Below are positions 18,289 to 25,527 of a stretch of DNA of 64,000 bases, in pieces. Source of the DNA: Streptomyces globisporus (GTDB lineage Bacteria; Actinomycetota; Actinomycetes; Streptomycetales; Streptomycetaceae). The position numbers and the translations under genes were made by a program. Within the stretch, counting starts at the first letter, position 1, and every line of letters starts with the position of its first letter. Under the pieces are notes generated by a model. It searched no databases. It had not been told where the DNA came from and saw only the letters and a program-made list of their open reading frames with translations. The DNA lies in NCBI GenBank assembly GCA_014649555.1, contig BMTG01000006.1, positions 248,001-312,000 on the forward strand. The letters are read 5' to 3'.

Positions 18289-19702
18289 CGACCAGCACGC
18301 ACGCGTCGTCCAGGCGCTCGGTCCCGCCGAACTCCTCGACGACGCCCCGGACGCACTCCTGTGCCGTACGGGCCTCTGTGAACCGGGGGGCGAGGGCGAA
18401 CAGTGCCTCCGGGCCCGCACCCCGGTCGCCGCGTCGGGTCAGCCCGTCGGTGTGCAGGACGAGCACGTCGCCCGGGAACAGCCGTACCTCGTCCTGCTCG
18501 AACACGGCCTGGGGAGCGGCGCCCAGCAGCATCCCGTCCGGCGGGGGCAGGATCCGTCCCGCACCGCCGCGGAAGAGGACCGGCGCGGGGTGACCTGCCT
18601 GCGCCCAGGAGAGAACGGAGGTTCCGGGGTCGAAGCGGCAGCACAGGGCGCTGCCCAGCGCGGGCTGTACCGACGTCTCCAGCACCTGGTTGAGGTGCCC
18701 CATCAGCGCGCCCGGTTCGATGCCGGCGACGGCCATGCCCCGCAGCGCGCCCAGCAGCATCGCCATCGCCGAGGTGGCGGGGATGCCGTGGCCGGTGAGG
18801 TCGCCGACGGTGAGGAGGGTGCGTCCGTCCGGCAGCTCCATCGCGTCGTACCAGTCGCCGCCGATGAGCCCACTGGAGGCGGAAGGGAGGTAGTGCGCGG
18901 CGATGTCCAGGGCGCCGGGGCCCTGCGGCGGGAGGCGCAGCGATCCGCGCCACGGCGGCAGAACGGTCTCCTGGAGCTCCACGGCCATGCGGCGCTCGGT
19001 GCGCTCGATGTGCTCCTCGCGCTGTACCGACGCGCGGCTCCTGGTCACGGCCTGCTCGCTGCGGCGCAGCTCGCTGACGTCCCGCAGGACCGCCCACATG
19101 GAGGCGGTGCAGCCTTCGGTGTCGAGGACCGGCTCGCCTGTCATGTGCAGCGTGCGCGTGCCGCCGTCGGGGCGCACGATGCGGAACTCGCCGTCCATCG
19201 GCCGGCCGTCGACCAGGCAGCCCGTCACCATGGCGGTGAGCACCGGCTGGTCCTCGGGCAGCAGCACGGACGGGAGGTCGTCCAGGGAGAGGGGGGCGGA
19301 GCCGAGCGGTCGGCCGAAGATCTCGTACAGCTCCTCGGACCAGCTGGACTCGTCGGTGAGGAGGTTCCACTCGGCGCTGCCCACCCGGCTGAGCAGGGAA
19401 CCGGCCCTCGGGTCCTCCGGTGCCTTGTCGCCCTCGGGGGCGGTGTCCTCGGCCCCGGGCCCCGGCAGACCGGCCCTGAGCTGGCCCAGGTGTTCGTCGA
19501 GGGTGTCCAGGTGGTGAACGGCCAGCTCGCACAGGGCGCGCTGCCAGCGCAGCTGAGGGTCGTCCTCGTCGACCATGACGGCGTCCCGCCGCACGGCGTC
19601 CACGTCCCCCCGCAGCCGGCGCGTCCGGTGGATCAGGTCGTCGACGGCGTCGTGCGCGGGAAGCTGTGGTGCGGGGCGGTCCGCGAAGAGGGGGGACGGC
19701 AT
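18272..19702 (-). CDS. PAS-domain SpoIIE/PP2C-type serine phosphatase
   Basis: A 476-residue protein. An N-terminal helical part (about 1-75) and an acidic Pro/Gly-rich linker precede a PAS domain (about 105-225, AEWNLLTDESSWSEELYEIFG onward). A coiled linker follows, then a C-terminal SpoIIE-like phosphatase domain with GGDWYDA near 290 and GDLTGHGIPA near 311. Such RsbU-like proteins dephosphorylate anti-sigma-factor antagonists in partner-switching systems, with PAS supplying the sensed signal. No anti-sigma or antagonist gene is adjacent, so its partner is elsewhere. No membrane segment is visible, so it is probably cytosolic. Confidence 0.9.
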   Translation of the reverse strand: MPSPLFADRPAPQLPAHDAVDDLIHRTRRLRGDVDAVRRDAVMVDEDDPQLRWQRALCELAVHHLDTLDEHLGQLRAGLPGPGAEDTAPEGDKAPEDPRAGSLLSRVGSAEWNLLTDESSWSEELYEIFGRPLGSAPLSLDDLPSVLLPEDQPVLTAMVTGCLVDGRPMDGEFRIVRPDGGTRTLHMTGEPVLDTEGCTASMWAVLRDVSELRRSEQAVTRSRASVQREEHIERTERRMAVELQETVLPPWRGSLRLPPQGPGALDIAAHYLPSASSGLIGGDWYDAMELPDGRTLLTVGDLTGHGIPATSAMAMLLGALRGMAVAGIEPGALMGHLNQVLETSVQPALGSALCCRFDPGTSVLSWAQAGHPAPVLFRGGAGRILPPPDGMLLGAAPQAVFEQDEVRLFPGDVLVLHTDGLTRRGDRGAGPEALFALAPRFTEARTAQECVRGVVEEFGGTERLDDACVLVARIGA

Positions 19703-19819
19703 CTCGTACTCCGTTACAGGCGCGGCCTAGCCGGTTCTGAAGGGGTGGACCGCTACCGACTGTCGCACAGGCCGCGGCGGGCCGTAAGGGATTTGGCAAC
19801 ACTCGATGCGTAGTTGCTT

Positions 19820-19833
19820 CTGGCATATGCCAG
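19820..19833. promoter_or_regulatory. Perfect 14-bp palindrome upstream of the PAS phosphatase
   Basis: CTGGCATATGCCAG is an exact palindrome. It lies 118 bases upstream of the phosphatase ATG and next to the inverted repeat GCAAC-N12-GTTGC at 19796-19817. The two elements together look like an operator for a dimeric regulator. The regulator is not identifiable from sequence. Confidence 0.4.
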
Positions 19834-19951
19834 CGGCTGTCCAGGCCGATGGCCATCCGAACATGCTTGCGTAGAGGGCGAGTTGGCCGTGCGTCTGGGG
19901 GTGCGGAGGTGCGGGAATGCCGAGCGGGCGGCCCGCGTTACCTGACCAGAA

Positions 19952-19966
19952 CGAAAACGAATCCCA
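19952..19966 (+). promoter_or_regulatory. Possible Zur box upstream of zinc-free L33/L31 genes
   Basis: CGAAAACGAATCCCA matches a TGAAAATGATTTTCA-type Zur consensus (recalled) at 10 of 15 positions. It lies 47 bases upstream of the L33 ATG. Streptomyces Zur is known to repress zinc-independent ribosomal protein paralogues, so position and target fit. The match is partial. Confidence 0.4.
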
Positions 19967-20012
19967 TTCCCGAAAGGGGTTTGGGGTCGTCGGAGGCATC
20001 TGGGAGGTGCCC

Positions 20013-20177
20013 ATGGCGCGCAGCGAGACCAGGCCCGTCGTCACTCTCCGGTCCACCGCCGGAACGGGTCGCAGCTATGTGACACGCAAGAACCGCCGCA
20101 ACGACCCCGACCGGCTGGAGCTCCGCAAGTTCGACTCCGCCGTCGGCCGCCACGTCCTGTTCCGCGAGGTCCGCTGA
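20013..20177 (+). CDS. rpmG: 50S ribosomal protein bL33, cysteine-free paralogue
   Basis: A 54-residue bL33 starting MARSETRP. The CxxC pairs that bind zinc in the ordinary form are absent; no cysteine is present at all. Cysteine-free forms replace the zinc-binding form under zinc starvation. GGAGGT at 20003-20008 fixes the ATG at 20013; the frame upstream is non-conserved. The bL31B gene follows after 64 bases, so the two probably form one zinc-starvation operon behind a possible Zur box. Confidence 0.95.
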   Translation: MARSETRPVVTLRSTAGTGRSYVTRKNRRNDPDRLELRKFDSAVGRHVLFREVR

Positions 20178-20241
20178 CCGTCCGGGAAAGGCACGTCACC
20201 CTGTACGCCACCGCTGTGCGCGGTGAGGAAGGAACGCATCG

Positions 20242-20502
20242 ATGAAGCCCCGTATCCACCCCGTGTCCCGTCCCGTGGTCTTCCGTGACCGCGCGGCCGA
20301 CGTCGCCTTCCTGATCCGCTCGACCGCCGACTCCGGCGAGCGCGTGGAGTGGCAGGACGGCAACACCTACCCGGTCATCGACGTGGAGACCTCGTCGGCG
20401 AGTCACCCGTTCTACACCGGCGGCACCCAGGTGCTCGACACGGCGGGCCGCGTCGAGCAGTTCCGCCGCCGCTACGGCACCGGCGAGCCGTCCGGAAGCT
20501 GA
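20242..20502 (+). CDS. rpmE2: 50S ribosomal protein bL31 type B (zinc-free form)
   Basis: An 86-residue type B bL31 ([16 protein letters not shown] start, [24 protein letters not shown] end). The four cysteines of type A L31 are missing. It would replace the zinc-binding L31 on the large subunit and so release zinc. The ATG is preceded by GAGGAAGGA at about 20223-20231. It follows the cysteine-free L33 gene, the arrangement known for Zur-controlled ribosomal paralogues. Other members sometimes found in such operons (S14, S18, L28) are absent here. Confidence 0.96.
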   Translation: MKPRIHPVSRPVVFRDRAADVAFLIRSTADSGERVEWQDGNTYPVIDVETSSASHPFYTGGTQVLDTAGRVEQFRRRYGTGEPSGS

Positions 20503-20726
20503 CCGAACGTGGCCTGACCAGGGGGAGAGCCGGGAATTCCGTGCCGTGGATCACATCCGCGGGGGCGGATTCCCGGGAACACCCCGGGATGGTTTATCGT
20601 TCATCTATACGTGGGTGTGAGGGGGACAGTGTCCCCGGGCCTCACCTGTAGCCCATGGGGACGATCGGCACCGCCGAAGCCCCGTGGAGCCCTCCGCCGA
20701 GAGGCGACCGCCCTTCACGCCCGCAC

Positions 20727-21560
20727 TCAAGCCGCCCCGGCTGGATTCCCCCGATCCGGCCGGGGCTTCCCCTTGCCCGGCCGGAACCGGCCTCGCGCCG
20801 GGACCGTCTCCAGAACCAGCGCCCCGGCGGCCATCACCACCGCCCCCAGCGCGGCCCCGGGGCTCCACCACCGCTCGGCCAGCGCCGCGACCGCCGCCCC
20901 CGCCACCACCGCGACCAGCCGCCCCAGCACCCAGCCGTCCCCGCCCCGCAGCTCACGCAACGCCACGCGACCGGCGAGCGAGGTCAGCGTCCCGGTGAAG
21001 TAGTTCGTCGGCGTCACCCGTACCCGCCCCTGGACGCCCATCGCCACCGCCACCAGTGCCAGCAGCCCGAGCCGTTCCCCGTACGACGTGACCAGCTCAA
21101 GACCCCACAGCACGGCGGCCGCCCCCAGCAGGACCACCTCCACCCACAGCAGCGCGGGGACCCGGAAGCCCCGCCCGGCCATCAGCGCACCGCCCGCCAC
21201 CCCGCAGAAGTAGGCCGCCAGCGCGACGACGACCTTCAGCGCCACGCCGTCCTCGCCCGCACCGGCGGCCGAAGCCCCGAGCAGCACCAGGTTTCCGGTC
21301 ATCACGCCGGCGAAGACCTGCCCCACGCAGAGGAAGACGAACGCGTCCGCCGCCCCGGAAGCCGCGGACAGCAGAAGCAGCGCCGCATCGCCGCGCGACG
21401 GTGCGTCACCGTCCCGGGAGGCACCGGAAGCGGAAGGCGGGTACGGCGGGAGCGCCGGGGGAGCGGAGGACACCCGAACATTCTCGGCACGCGCCGCTCC
21501 CCGACCGGCGCGTCGCCCGCTGTGCGGCGCGCCGCACAGCACCGCCTCCGCGCGGGTCAC
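20727..21560 (-). CDS. DUF1275 (YoaK-like) integral membrane protein
   Basis: A protein of up to 277 residues with about six hydrophobic segments. The DUF1275 signature is clear at SGAADAFVFLCVGQVFAGVMTGNLVLLG near residue 66. Function in this family is unknown, though a transport role is often assumed. The GTG at 21560 overlaps the TPR gene stop (GTGTGA), which suggests coupling, but the first 50 residues are Pro/Ala/Arg-rich. A later GTG at 21473 is an alternative start. The C-terminus is basic (RGRFRPGKGKPRPDRG). Confidence 0.85.
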   Translation of the reverse strand: MTRAEAVLCGAPHSGRRAGRGAARAENVRVSSAPPALPPYPPSASGASRDGDAPSRGDAALLLLSAASGAADAFVFLCVGQVFAGVMTGNLVLLGASAAGAGEDGVALKVVVALAAYFCGVAGGALMAGRGFRVPALLWVEVVLLGAAAVLWGLELVTSYGERLGLLALVAVAMGVQGRVRVTPTNYFTGTLTSLAGRVALRELRGGDGWVLGRLVAVVAGAAVAALAERWWSPGAALGAVVMAAGALVLETVPARGRFRPGKGKPRPDRGNPAGAA

Positions 21561-22057
21561 ACAATCTCGTGGAGATCCTTCGCATAGTGCTCGATCGCCC
21601 GCCGGTACTGCTGGACGTGGGGGTCCTGGCTGGTCGAGGCCGTCAGCTCCAGCAACAGCCGCATCGCCTCATCGTGCTCACCGGTGTTGAACAGCGCCAT
21701 CGCCAGGAACGTCCGCAGCGCACCGTCGTCCGGGAACTCCTCGACGCCCCGGCGCAGCGTCTCCACCGCCTGCCCGTACCGCCCGAGGACCCGGTACGTA
21801 CTGCCCAGGCCCAGCAGCGACCCGCGCCGGTCCTCCGTGGCCAGCTCCGGATGGGCCAGAGCCCGCTCGTAGTACGGCACCGCCTCCGACTCCAGGCCCA
21901 GCGCGTCGTGGATCCACGCCGTCCGGCAGGCCACCTCGGCGTCGCCCGGGTACGCGGCGGTCAGGGCGAGCAGCCGCTTGCGCGCCTCCTCGGGCTTGCC
22001 CTCCTCGCGCAACCGGTCGGCCTCGTCCAGCAGGTCCTTCTTCTTGTCTGCGCTCAT
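21557..22057 (-). CDS. Small tetratricopeptide-repeat protein
   Basis: A 166-residue cytosolic protein starting MSADKKKDLLDEADRL. It is built of tandem TPR-like helix pairs (EAVPYYERALAHPE, QAVETLRRGVEEFPDD, EAMRLLLELTASTS). The pattern matches the TPR_5 type common in actinobacteria, likely a protein-interaction scaffold. The ATG at 22057 is taken because the longer frame upstream is not TPR-like. It overlaps the DUF1275 gene start, so both may be expressed together. Divergent from the VanZ-like gene, with 98 bases between starts. Confidence 0.8.
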   Translation of the reverse strand: MSADKKKDLLDEADRLREEGKPEEARKRLLALTAAYPGDAEVACRTAWIHDALGLESEAVPYYERALAHPELATEDRRGSLLGLGSTYRVLGRYGQAVETLRRGVEEFPDDGALRTFLAMALFNTGEHDEAMRLLLELTASTSQDPHVQQYRRAIEHYAKDLHEIV

Positions 22058-22155
22058 GCGCACATCGTCGCAGGCGGAGCCGGACGGTCGTACGAGATTT
22101 CGCTCCATGGCCCGGCCGGGTGTGTGTTCCGGCCGGGCCGGGGCATCTGTCGCCC

Positions 22156-22944
22156 ATGACAGCAGAGGCGAATCCCCCTGTACGCCAGGGGACATGGGTA
22201 CGAGTGCTGGTACGCGGGCTGGTCCTGGCGGCGGCGCTGGTGGGACTGGTGGCGTTCTCCGTCCTGCTGGCCAAGGTGACGCTCACCCCCTCACCTGCCT
22301 CCGAGGACATCGTGACGTCGAACCTCCAGCCGGGGCGGTCGCTGCGCCAGTACGCCGAGGACTACACCTTCCTCGCCGCGTGCAAGCAGGCGGGCGGAAA
22401 CGTGCTGCTCGGCGTGCCGTTCGGACTCCTGCTGCCGTTCTTCGTGCCGCGCCGTCTGCGGATGATCCGGACGGTACTGCTGGCGGCCGTAGCCATGGCC
22501 GTCGTCGAACTGATCCAGGGAGCCCTGGTCCAGGGACGCGCTTTCGACATCGACGACGTCATCCTCAACACGACGGGCGCACTGCTCGGGTACTTCGTGC
22601 TGGGCCGCCGCATCAGCCACCGCTATTACACGTACGCCGAGGTTGCCCGGCCCTCCGAGCAGCGCGATGAGCCCGAGCCCACGCCCGAGCCGAAGCGCAC
22701 GCCGGGGAAGGCCGCCGGTACGAAGCCGGCCTGGAGGAAGGCCGCCGATACGAAGGACGGCGGTACGAAGACCGCTGGCGCGAAGGCCAGGGGTACGAAG
22801 ACCTCGAGCACGAAGACCGCAGGCGCGAAGACTGCCGGTGCCAAGGCGGCCGCCAAGAAGGCCACCGGCACGAAGGGCACCGGCGCCAAGGCCACCGACG
22901 CCAAGGCCCCCCGCCCCCTGCTCGACCGGCTCCGCGGGCGCTGA
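22156..22944 (+). CDS. VanZ-like membrane protein with Lys/Ala/Thr repeat tail
   Basis: A 262-residue protein. Residues 1-155 form a VanZ-like fold with four to five membrane segments (VLAAALVGLVAFSVLLA; LLGVPFGLLLPFFVP; VVELIQGALVQGRAFDIDDV; NTTGALLGYFVLG). The core motif E-Q-G-x3-GRAFDIDDVI-N-x2-G is intact. From about residue 175 the protein becomes a low-complexity basic tail of about 75 residues with repeats such as TKTAGAK and KKATGTKGTGAK, like histone H1 tails. VanZ relatives are linked to glycopeptide resistance or envelope functions, often without known mechanism. The tail is predicted cytosolic and may bind DNA, RNA or anionic polymer. Confidence 0.85.
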   Translation: MTAEANPPVRQGTWVRVLVRGLVLAAALVGLVAFSVLLAKVTLTPSPASEDIVTSNLQPGRSLRQYAEDYTFLAACKQAGGNVLLGVPFGLLLPFFVPRRLRMIRTVLLAAVAMAVVELIQGALVQGRAFDIDDVILNTTGALLGYFVLGRRISHRYYTYAEVARPSEQRDEPEPTPEPKRTPGKAAGTKPAWRKAADTKDGGTKTAGAKARGTKTSSTKTAGAKTAGAKAAAKKATGTKGTGAKATDAKAPRPLLDRLRGR

Positions 22945-22959
22945 GCCCGAGCACCCGTT

Positions 22960-22991
22960 CGGTCCGGGCCGTTTGCGAGCGGCCCGGACCG
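22960..22991 (+). terminator. Hairpin terminator after the VanZ-like gene
   Basis: CGGTCCGGGCCG at 22960-22971 pairs perfectly with CGGCCCGGACCG at 22980-22991, leaving an 8-base loop. It starts 16 bases after the stop codon. No U tract follows. Confidence 0.7.
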
Positions 22992-23056
22992 GACGCACGG
23001 TGGGGACACGTCCTGCGTGCGGATGCCGTACGGATCCCCTGCCGAGGAGGAGCGAC

Positions 23057-23845
23057 ATGGCCGAAGGCCAGTGGAGCCCGGGCCGCAAGGAAGCGGACGC
23101 CGACGAGTTCAGGCCCGTCCTGGACATCGTCGAACCGGCACGCCAGCGGCGGCTGACCGTACTCCTGCGACTCCTGCTGCTGATCCCGCACTTCATCGTG
23201 CTGTTCTTCCTGCACATCGCGGCGTTCTTCACCGTCATCGTGGGGTGGTTCGCCGCCCTGGTGCTGGGGCGGCTGCCCGACCCCGTCTTCCGTTTCCTGA
23301 CCGGTGTCCTCGGCTACGACATGCGCGTCTCGGCGAGCGACATGCTGCTCATCGACCGCTACCCGCCGTTCGCCCTCACCCCGCCCGCCGACTACCCGGT
23401 GCAGATCGAGGTGCGGCCCACCCCGCTCAACCGGCTCGCGGTGCTGTTCCGCATCTTCCTGATGATCCCGGCGGCGATCGTCCAGAGCCTCGCCGTGTAC
23501 GGGTGGTGGGCGCTGGCCTTCGTCTGGTGGCTGATCACGCTCTGCCTCGGCCGGATGCCCCGGCCGCTGTTCGAGGCGACGGCGGCCACCTTGCGCTACC
23601 GGATGCGCTTCTCCGCGTACGTCATGATGCTCACCCCCGCCTACCCCAAGGGCCTGTTCGGCGACGACGCTCTCGCCGCGGCCCCGGAACAGTCCCGTTC
23701 GGCCACCCGCCCCCTGGTCCTGAGCAGCGCCGGCAAGTGGCTCGTCGTGCTCTTCCTGGTGCTCGGCCTCGCCGGACACATCACCTCGTCCGTGACCGCC
23801 TCGACGACCGACGACACGACCGACACCCGGCTCGTCGGCCGCTAG
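23057..23845 (+). CDS. DUF4389 integral membrane protein
   Basis: A 262-residue protein with two similar halves, each a cluster of hydrophobic helices followed by a soluble segment. The halves are RLLLLIPHFIVLFFLHIAAFF...LVLGRLPDPVFRF and RIFLMIPAAIVQSLAVYGWW...LCLGRMPRPLFEA. A last membrane helix lies near the C-terminus. This internal duplication is typical of DUF4389, whose function is not known. GAGGAGGAGCG at about 23044-23054 supports the ATG at 23057. The stop overlaps the stop of the convergent WYL regulator by 4 bases. Confidence 0.85.
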   Translation: MAEGQWSPGRKEADADEFRPVLDIVEPARQRRLTVLLRLLLLIPHFIVLFFLHIAAFFTVIVGWFAALVLGRLPDPVFRFLTGVLGYDMRVSASDMLLIDRYPPFALTPPADYPVQIEVRPTPLNRLAVLFRIFLMIPAAIVQSLAVYGWWALAFVWWLITLCLGRMPRPLFEATAATLRYRMRFSAYVMMLTPAYPKGLFGDDALAAAPEQSRSATRPLVLSSAGKWLVVLFLVLGLAGHITSSVTASTTDDTTDTRLVGR

Positions 23846-24858
23846 GGGGAGCCGGAACCCGTGGAGCTCCGGCTCCCTGGGCCCGCTGCGACGGCGAAGC
23901 GGCGGGCCAGATCGGCGAAGGCGTTCCTGAGCTCGTCGGGCCCCACGACCTCGATGTCCACGTCGAACCTGCCGAGTTCGGCGGCCAGGCCGGGCCACGA
24001 CCAGGCGCCCAGAACCACCCGGCAGCGGTCGGGGCCGTGCTCCTCGACGATTCCGTCGCGGATGTGGCCCGCCACGGCGGAGGCCGGGGCGTCGAGGAGC
24101 GCCTCGCCGCGGCAGGGCCACGCGCCGGGGGCGTCGAAGCCCTGGAACCGGGCGGCGACGAACGCGGCCACATCGCCCCCGGGCACCTCGCGGGCGGTGA
24201 AGCGGGGGCCCGTCGGCGTGCGCGGGGTGATCCGGTCCGCGCGGAAGGTCCGCCAGTCCTCGCGTTCCAGGTCCCAGGCGACGAGGTACCAGCGCCCGCC
24301 CCAGGTGACCAGCCGGTGCGGCTCCACCCGCCGCACCACGGGCGGTGCGTCGTCGGTCGCCGGGGCGTACGCGGGGGAGTAGTCGAAACGCAGCACCTCC
24401 TGGGCGCGCACCGCGTCGCTCAGCGCGAGAAGAACCCGCGGATCGGCCTGGGGCCGCGGCGGGCCTCCCGTCCGTTCGACGGCGGTGACGTTCAGGGCGT
24501 CGACGCGATGGCGCAGCCGGGTGGGCATGACCTGCCGGACCGTGGTGAGCGCCCGGGCCGCGGCCTCCCCGATCCCGGCGCCGGTCGCGGTGGCGGTCCG
24601 CAGGGCGACGGCCAGCGCGACGGCCTGATCGTCGTCGAACAGCAACGGCGGCAACCGGGCGCCCGCGTCCAGCCGGTATCCGCCGTCGGGGCCCTTGAAC
24701 GCCACGATGGGGTAGCCCAGCTCCCGCAGCCGGTCGACGTCACGCCGTACCGTGCGCGGGCTGATCTCCAGCCGCTCGGCCAGCAGCTGCCCCGGCCAGT
24801 CGCGGCGCGCCTGGAGCAGGGAGAGCAGCGCCAGCAGTCGTGCTGAAGTCTTCGGCAT
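23842..24858 (-). CDS. WYL-domain transcriptional regulator (YafY type)
   Basis: A 338-residue regulator. A DeoR-like winged helix-turn-helix spans about 1-60 (LLALLSLLQARRDWPGQLLA, ISPRTVRRDVDRLRELG). A WYL ligand-sensing domain follows (about 145-235, with RWYLVAWDLEREDWRTFRADRI) and then a C-terminal WCX extension. Proteins of this kind bind nucleotides or other ligands and control neighbouring genes. It is divergent from the DinB gene at 24958, and a 31-bp dyad sits between them. That is the classic layout of a regulator that controls itself and its neighbour. Confidence 0.92.
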   Translation of the reverse strand: MPKTSARLLALLSLLQARRDWPGQLLAERLEISPRTVRRDVDRLRELGYPIVAFKGPDGGYRLDAGARLPPLLFDDDQAVALAVALRTATATGAGIGEAAARALTTVRQVMPTRLRHRVDALNVTAVERTGGPPRPQADPRVLLALSDAVRAQEVLRFDYSPAYAPATDDAPPVVRRVEPHRLVTWGGRWYLVAWDLEREDWRTFRADRITPRTPTGPRFTAREVPGGDVAAFVAARFQGFDAPGAWPCRGEALLDAPASAVAGHIRDGIVEEHGPDRCRVVLGAWSWPGLAAELGRFDVDIEVVGPDELRNAFADLARRFAVAAGPGSRSSTGSGSP

Positions 24859-24873
24859 GACACGAGTATGACT

Positions 24874-24904
24874 GGAGAAGAGGCCACATCCTGGCCGCTT
24901 CTCC
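24874..24904. promoter_or_regulatory. 31-bp dyad between WYL regulator and DinB genes
   Basis: GGAGAAGAGGCCA (24874-24886) and TGGCCGCTTCTCC (24892-24904) are 13-base inverted repeats with one mismatch and a 5-base spacer. The dyad begins 16 bases from the regulator ATG and ends 54 bases from the DinB ATG. It is the best operator candidate for the WYL protein. Confidence 0.55.
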
Positions 24905-24957
24905 TGAGAAGGTCGATCCGTACCGCACGACAGGAACTCCGGAAGGACCCGATCGCC

Positions 24958-25527
24958 ATGACGACCCCCTCCGTAACCCCCGACGCCGAGCGCACCGACC
25001 TGCTCGCCGCCCTCACCGAGGCGCGAGCCGCCCTGACCTCCTCGGTGAGCGGGCTCACCGAGGAGCAGGCCGGTCAGACCCCGACGGTCAGCGCCCTGTG
25101 TCTCGGCGGCCTCGTCAAGCACGTCACGGCCATGGAGGAGGGCTGGCTGAACTTCGCCGTCGAGGGTCCCTCCGCGATGTCCTTCGCCCTGCCCGACGGC
25201 GTCACGTGGGAGGACTTCATGGCCGGTACGGCACGCGAGTACCCGAAATGGGCGATCGACCGGGAGAAGGAGTTCCGGATGCTGCCCGGGGAGACGGTGG
25301 CGGGGATCCTCCAGGCGTACGAAGAGGTCGCAGCCCGCAGCGAGAAGATCATCCTCACGGTTCCCGACCTCTCGGCCTCGCACCCCCTCCCCGAGGCGCC
25401 CTGGAACGAACCCGGCGGCGAGTGGAGCGTACGGCGGGTGCTGACCCATGTCATCGCCGAGACCTGCCAGCACGCCGGGCACGCGGACATCCTGCGCGAG
25501 ACGCTCGACGGGCGGACGGCGACGTGA
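24958..25527 (+). CDS. DinB-family protein (probable thiol transferase or metal-dependent hydrolase)
   Basis: A 189-residue four-helix-bundle protein. The metal-binding histidines are in LVKHVTAMEE (His55) and near the C-terminus in HVIAETCQHAGHAD (His172 and His175). In actinobacteria many DinB proteins are mycothiol-dependent transferases that detoxify electrophiles; the substrate here is unknown. GGAAGGA at 24941-24947 supports the ATG. It is divergent from a WYL regulator and overlaps the next gene by GTGA, so these three genes look like one regulated unit. Confidence 0.85.
   Translation: MTTPSVTPDAERTDLLAALTEARAALTSSVSGLTEEQAGQTPTVSALCLGGLVKHVTAMEEGWLNFAVEGPSAMSFALPDGVTWEDFMAGTAREYPKWAIDREKEFRMLPGETVAGILQAYEEVAARSEKIILTVPDLSASHPLPEAPWNEPGGEWSVRRVLTHVIAETCQHAGHADILRETLDGRTAT

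Larger units (their letters stand above)
19703..20012. other. Divergent regulatory region between phosphatase and L33 genes
   Basis: A 310-base stretch without a gene. It carries a 14-bp perfect palindrome, an adjacent GCAAC-N12-GTTGC inverted repeat (19796-19817) and a possible Zur box. The AT-rich patches at 19790-19835 and 19945-19985 are the likely promoters of the two divergent units. Confidence 0.55.
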
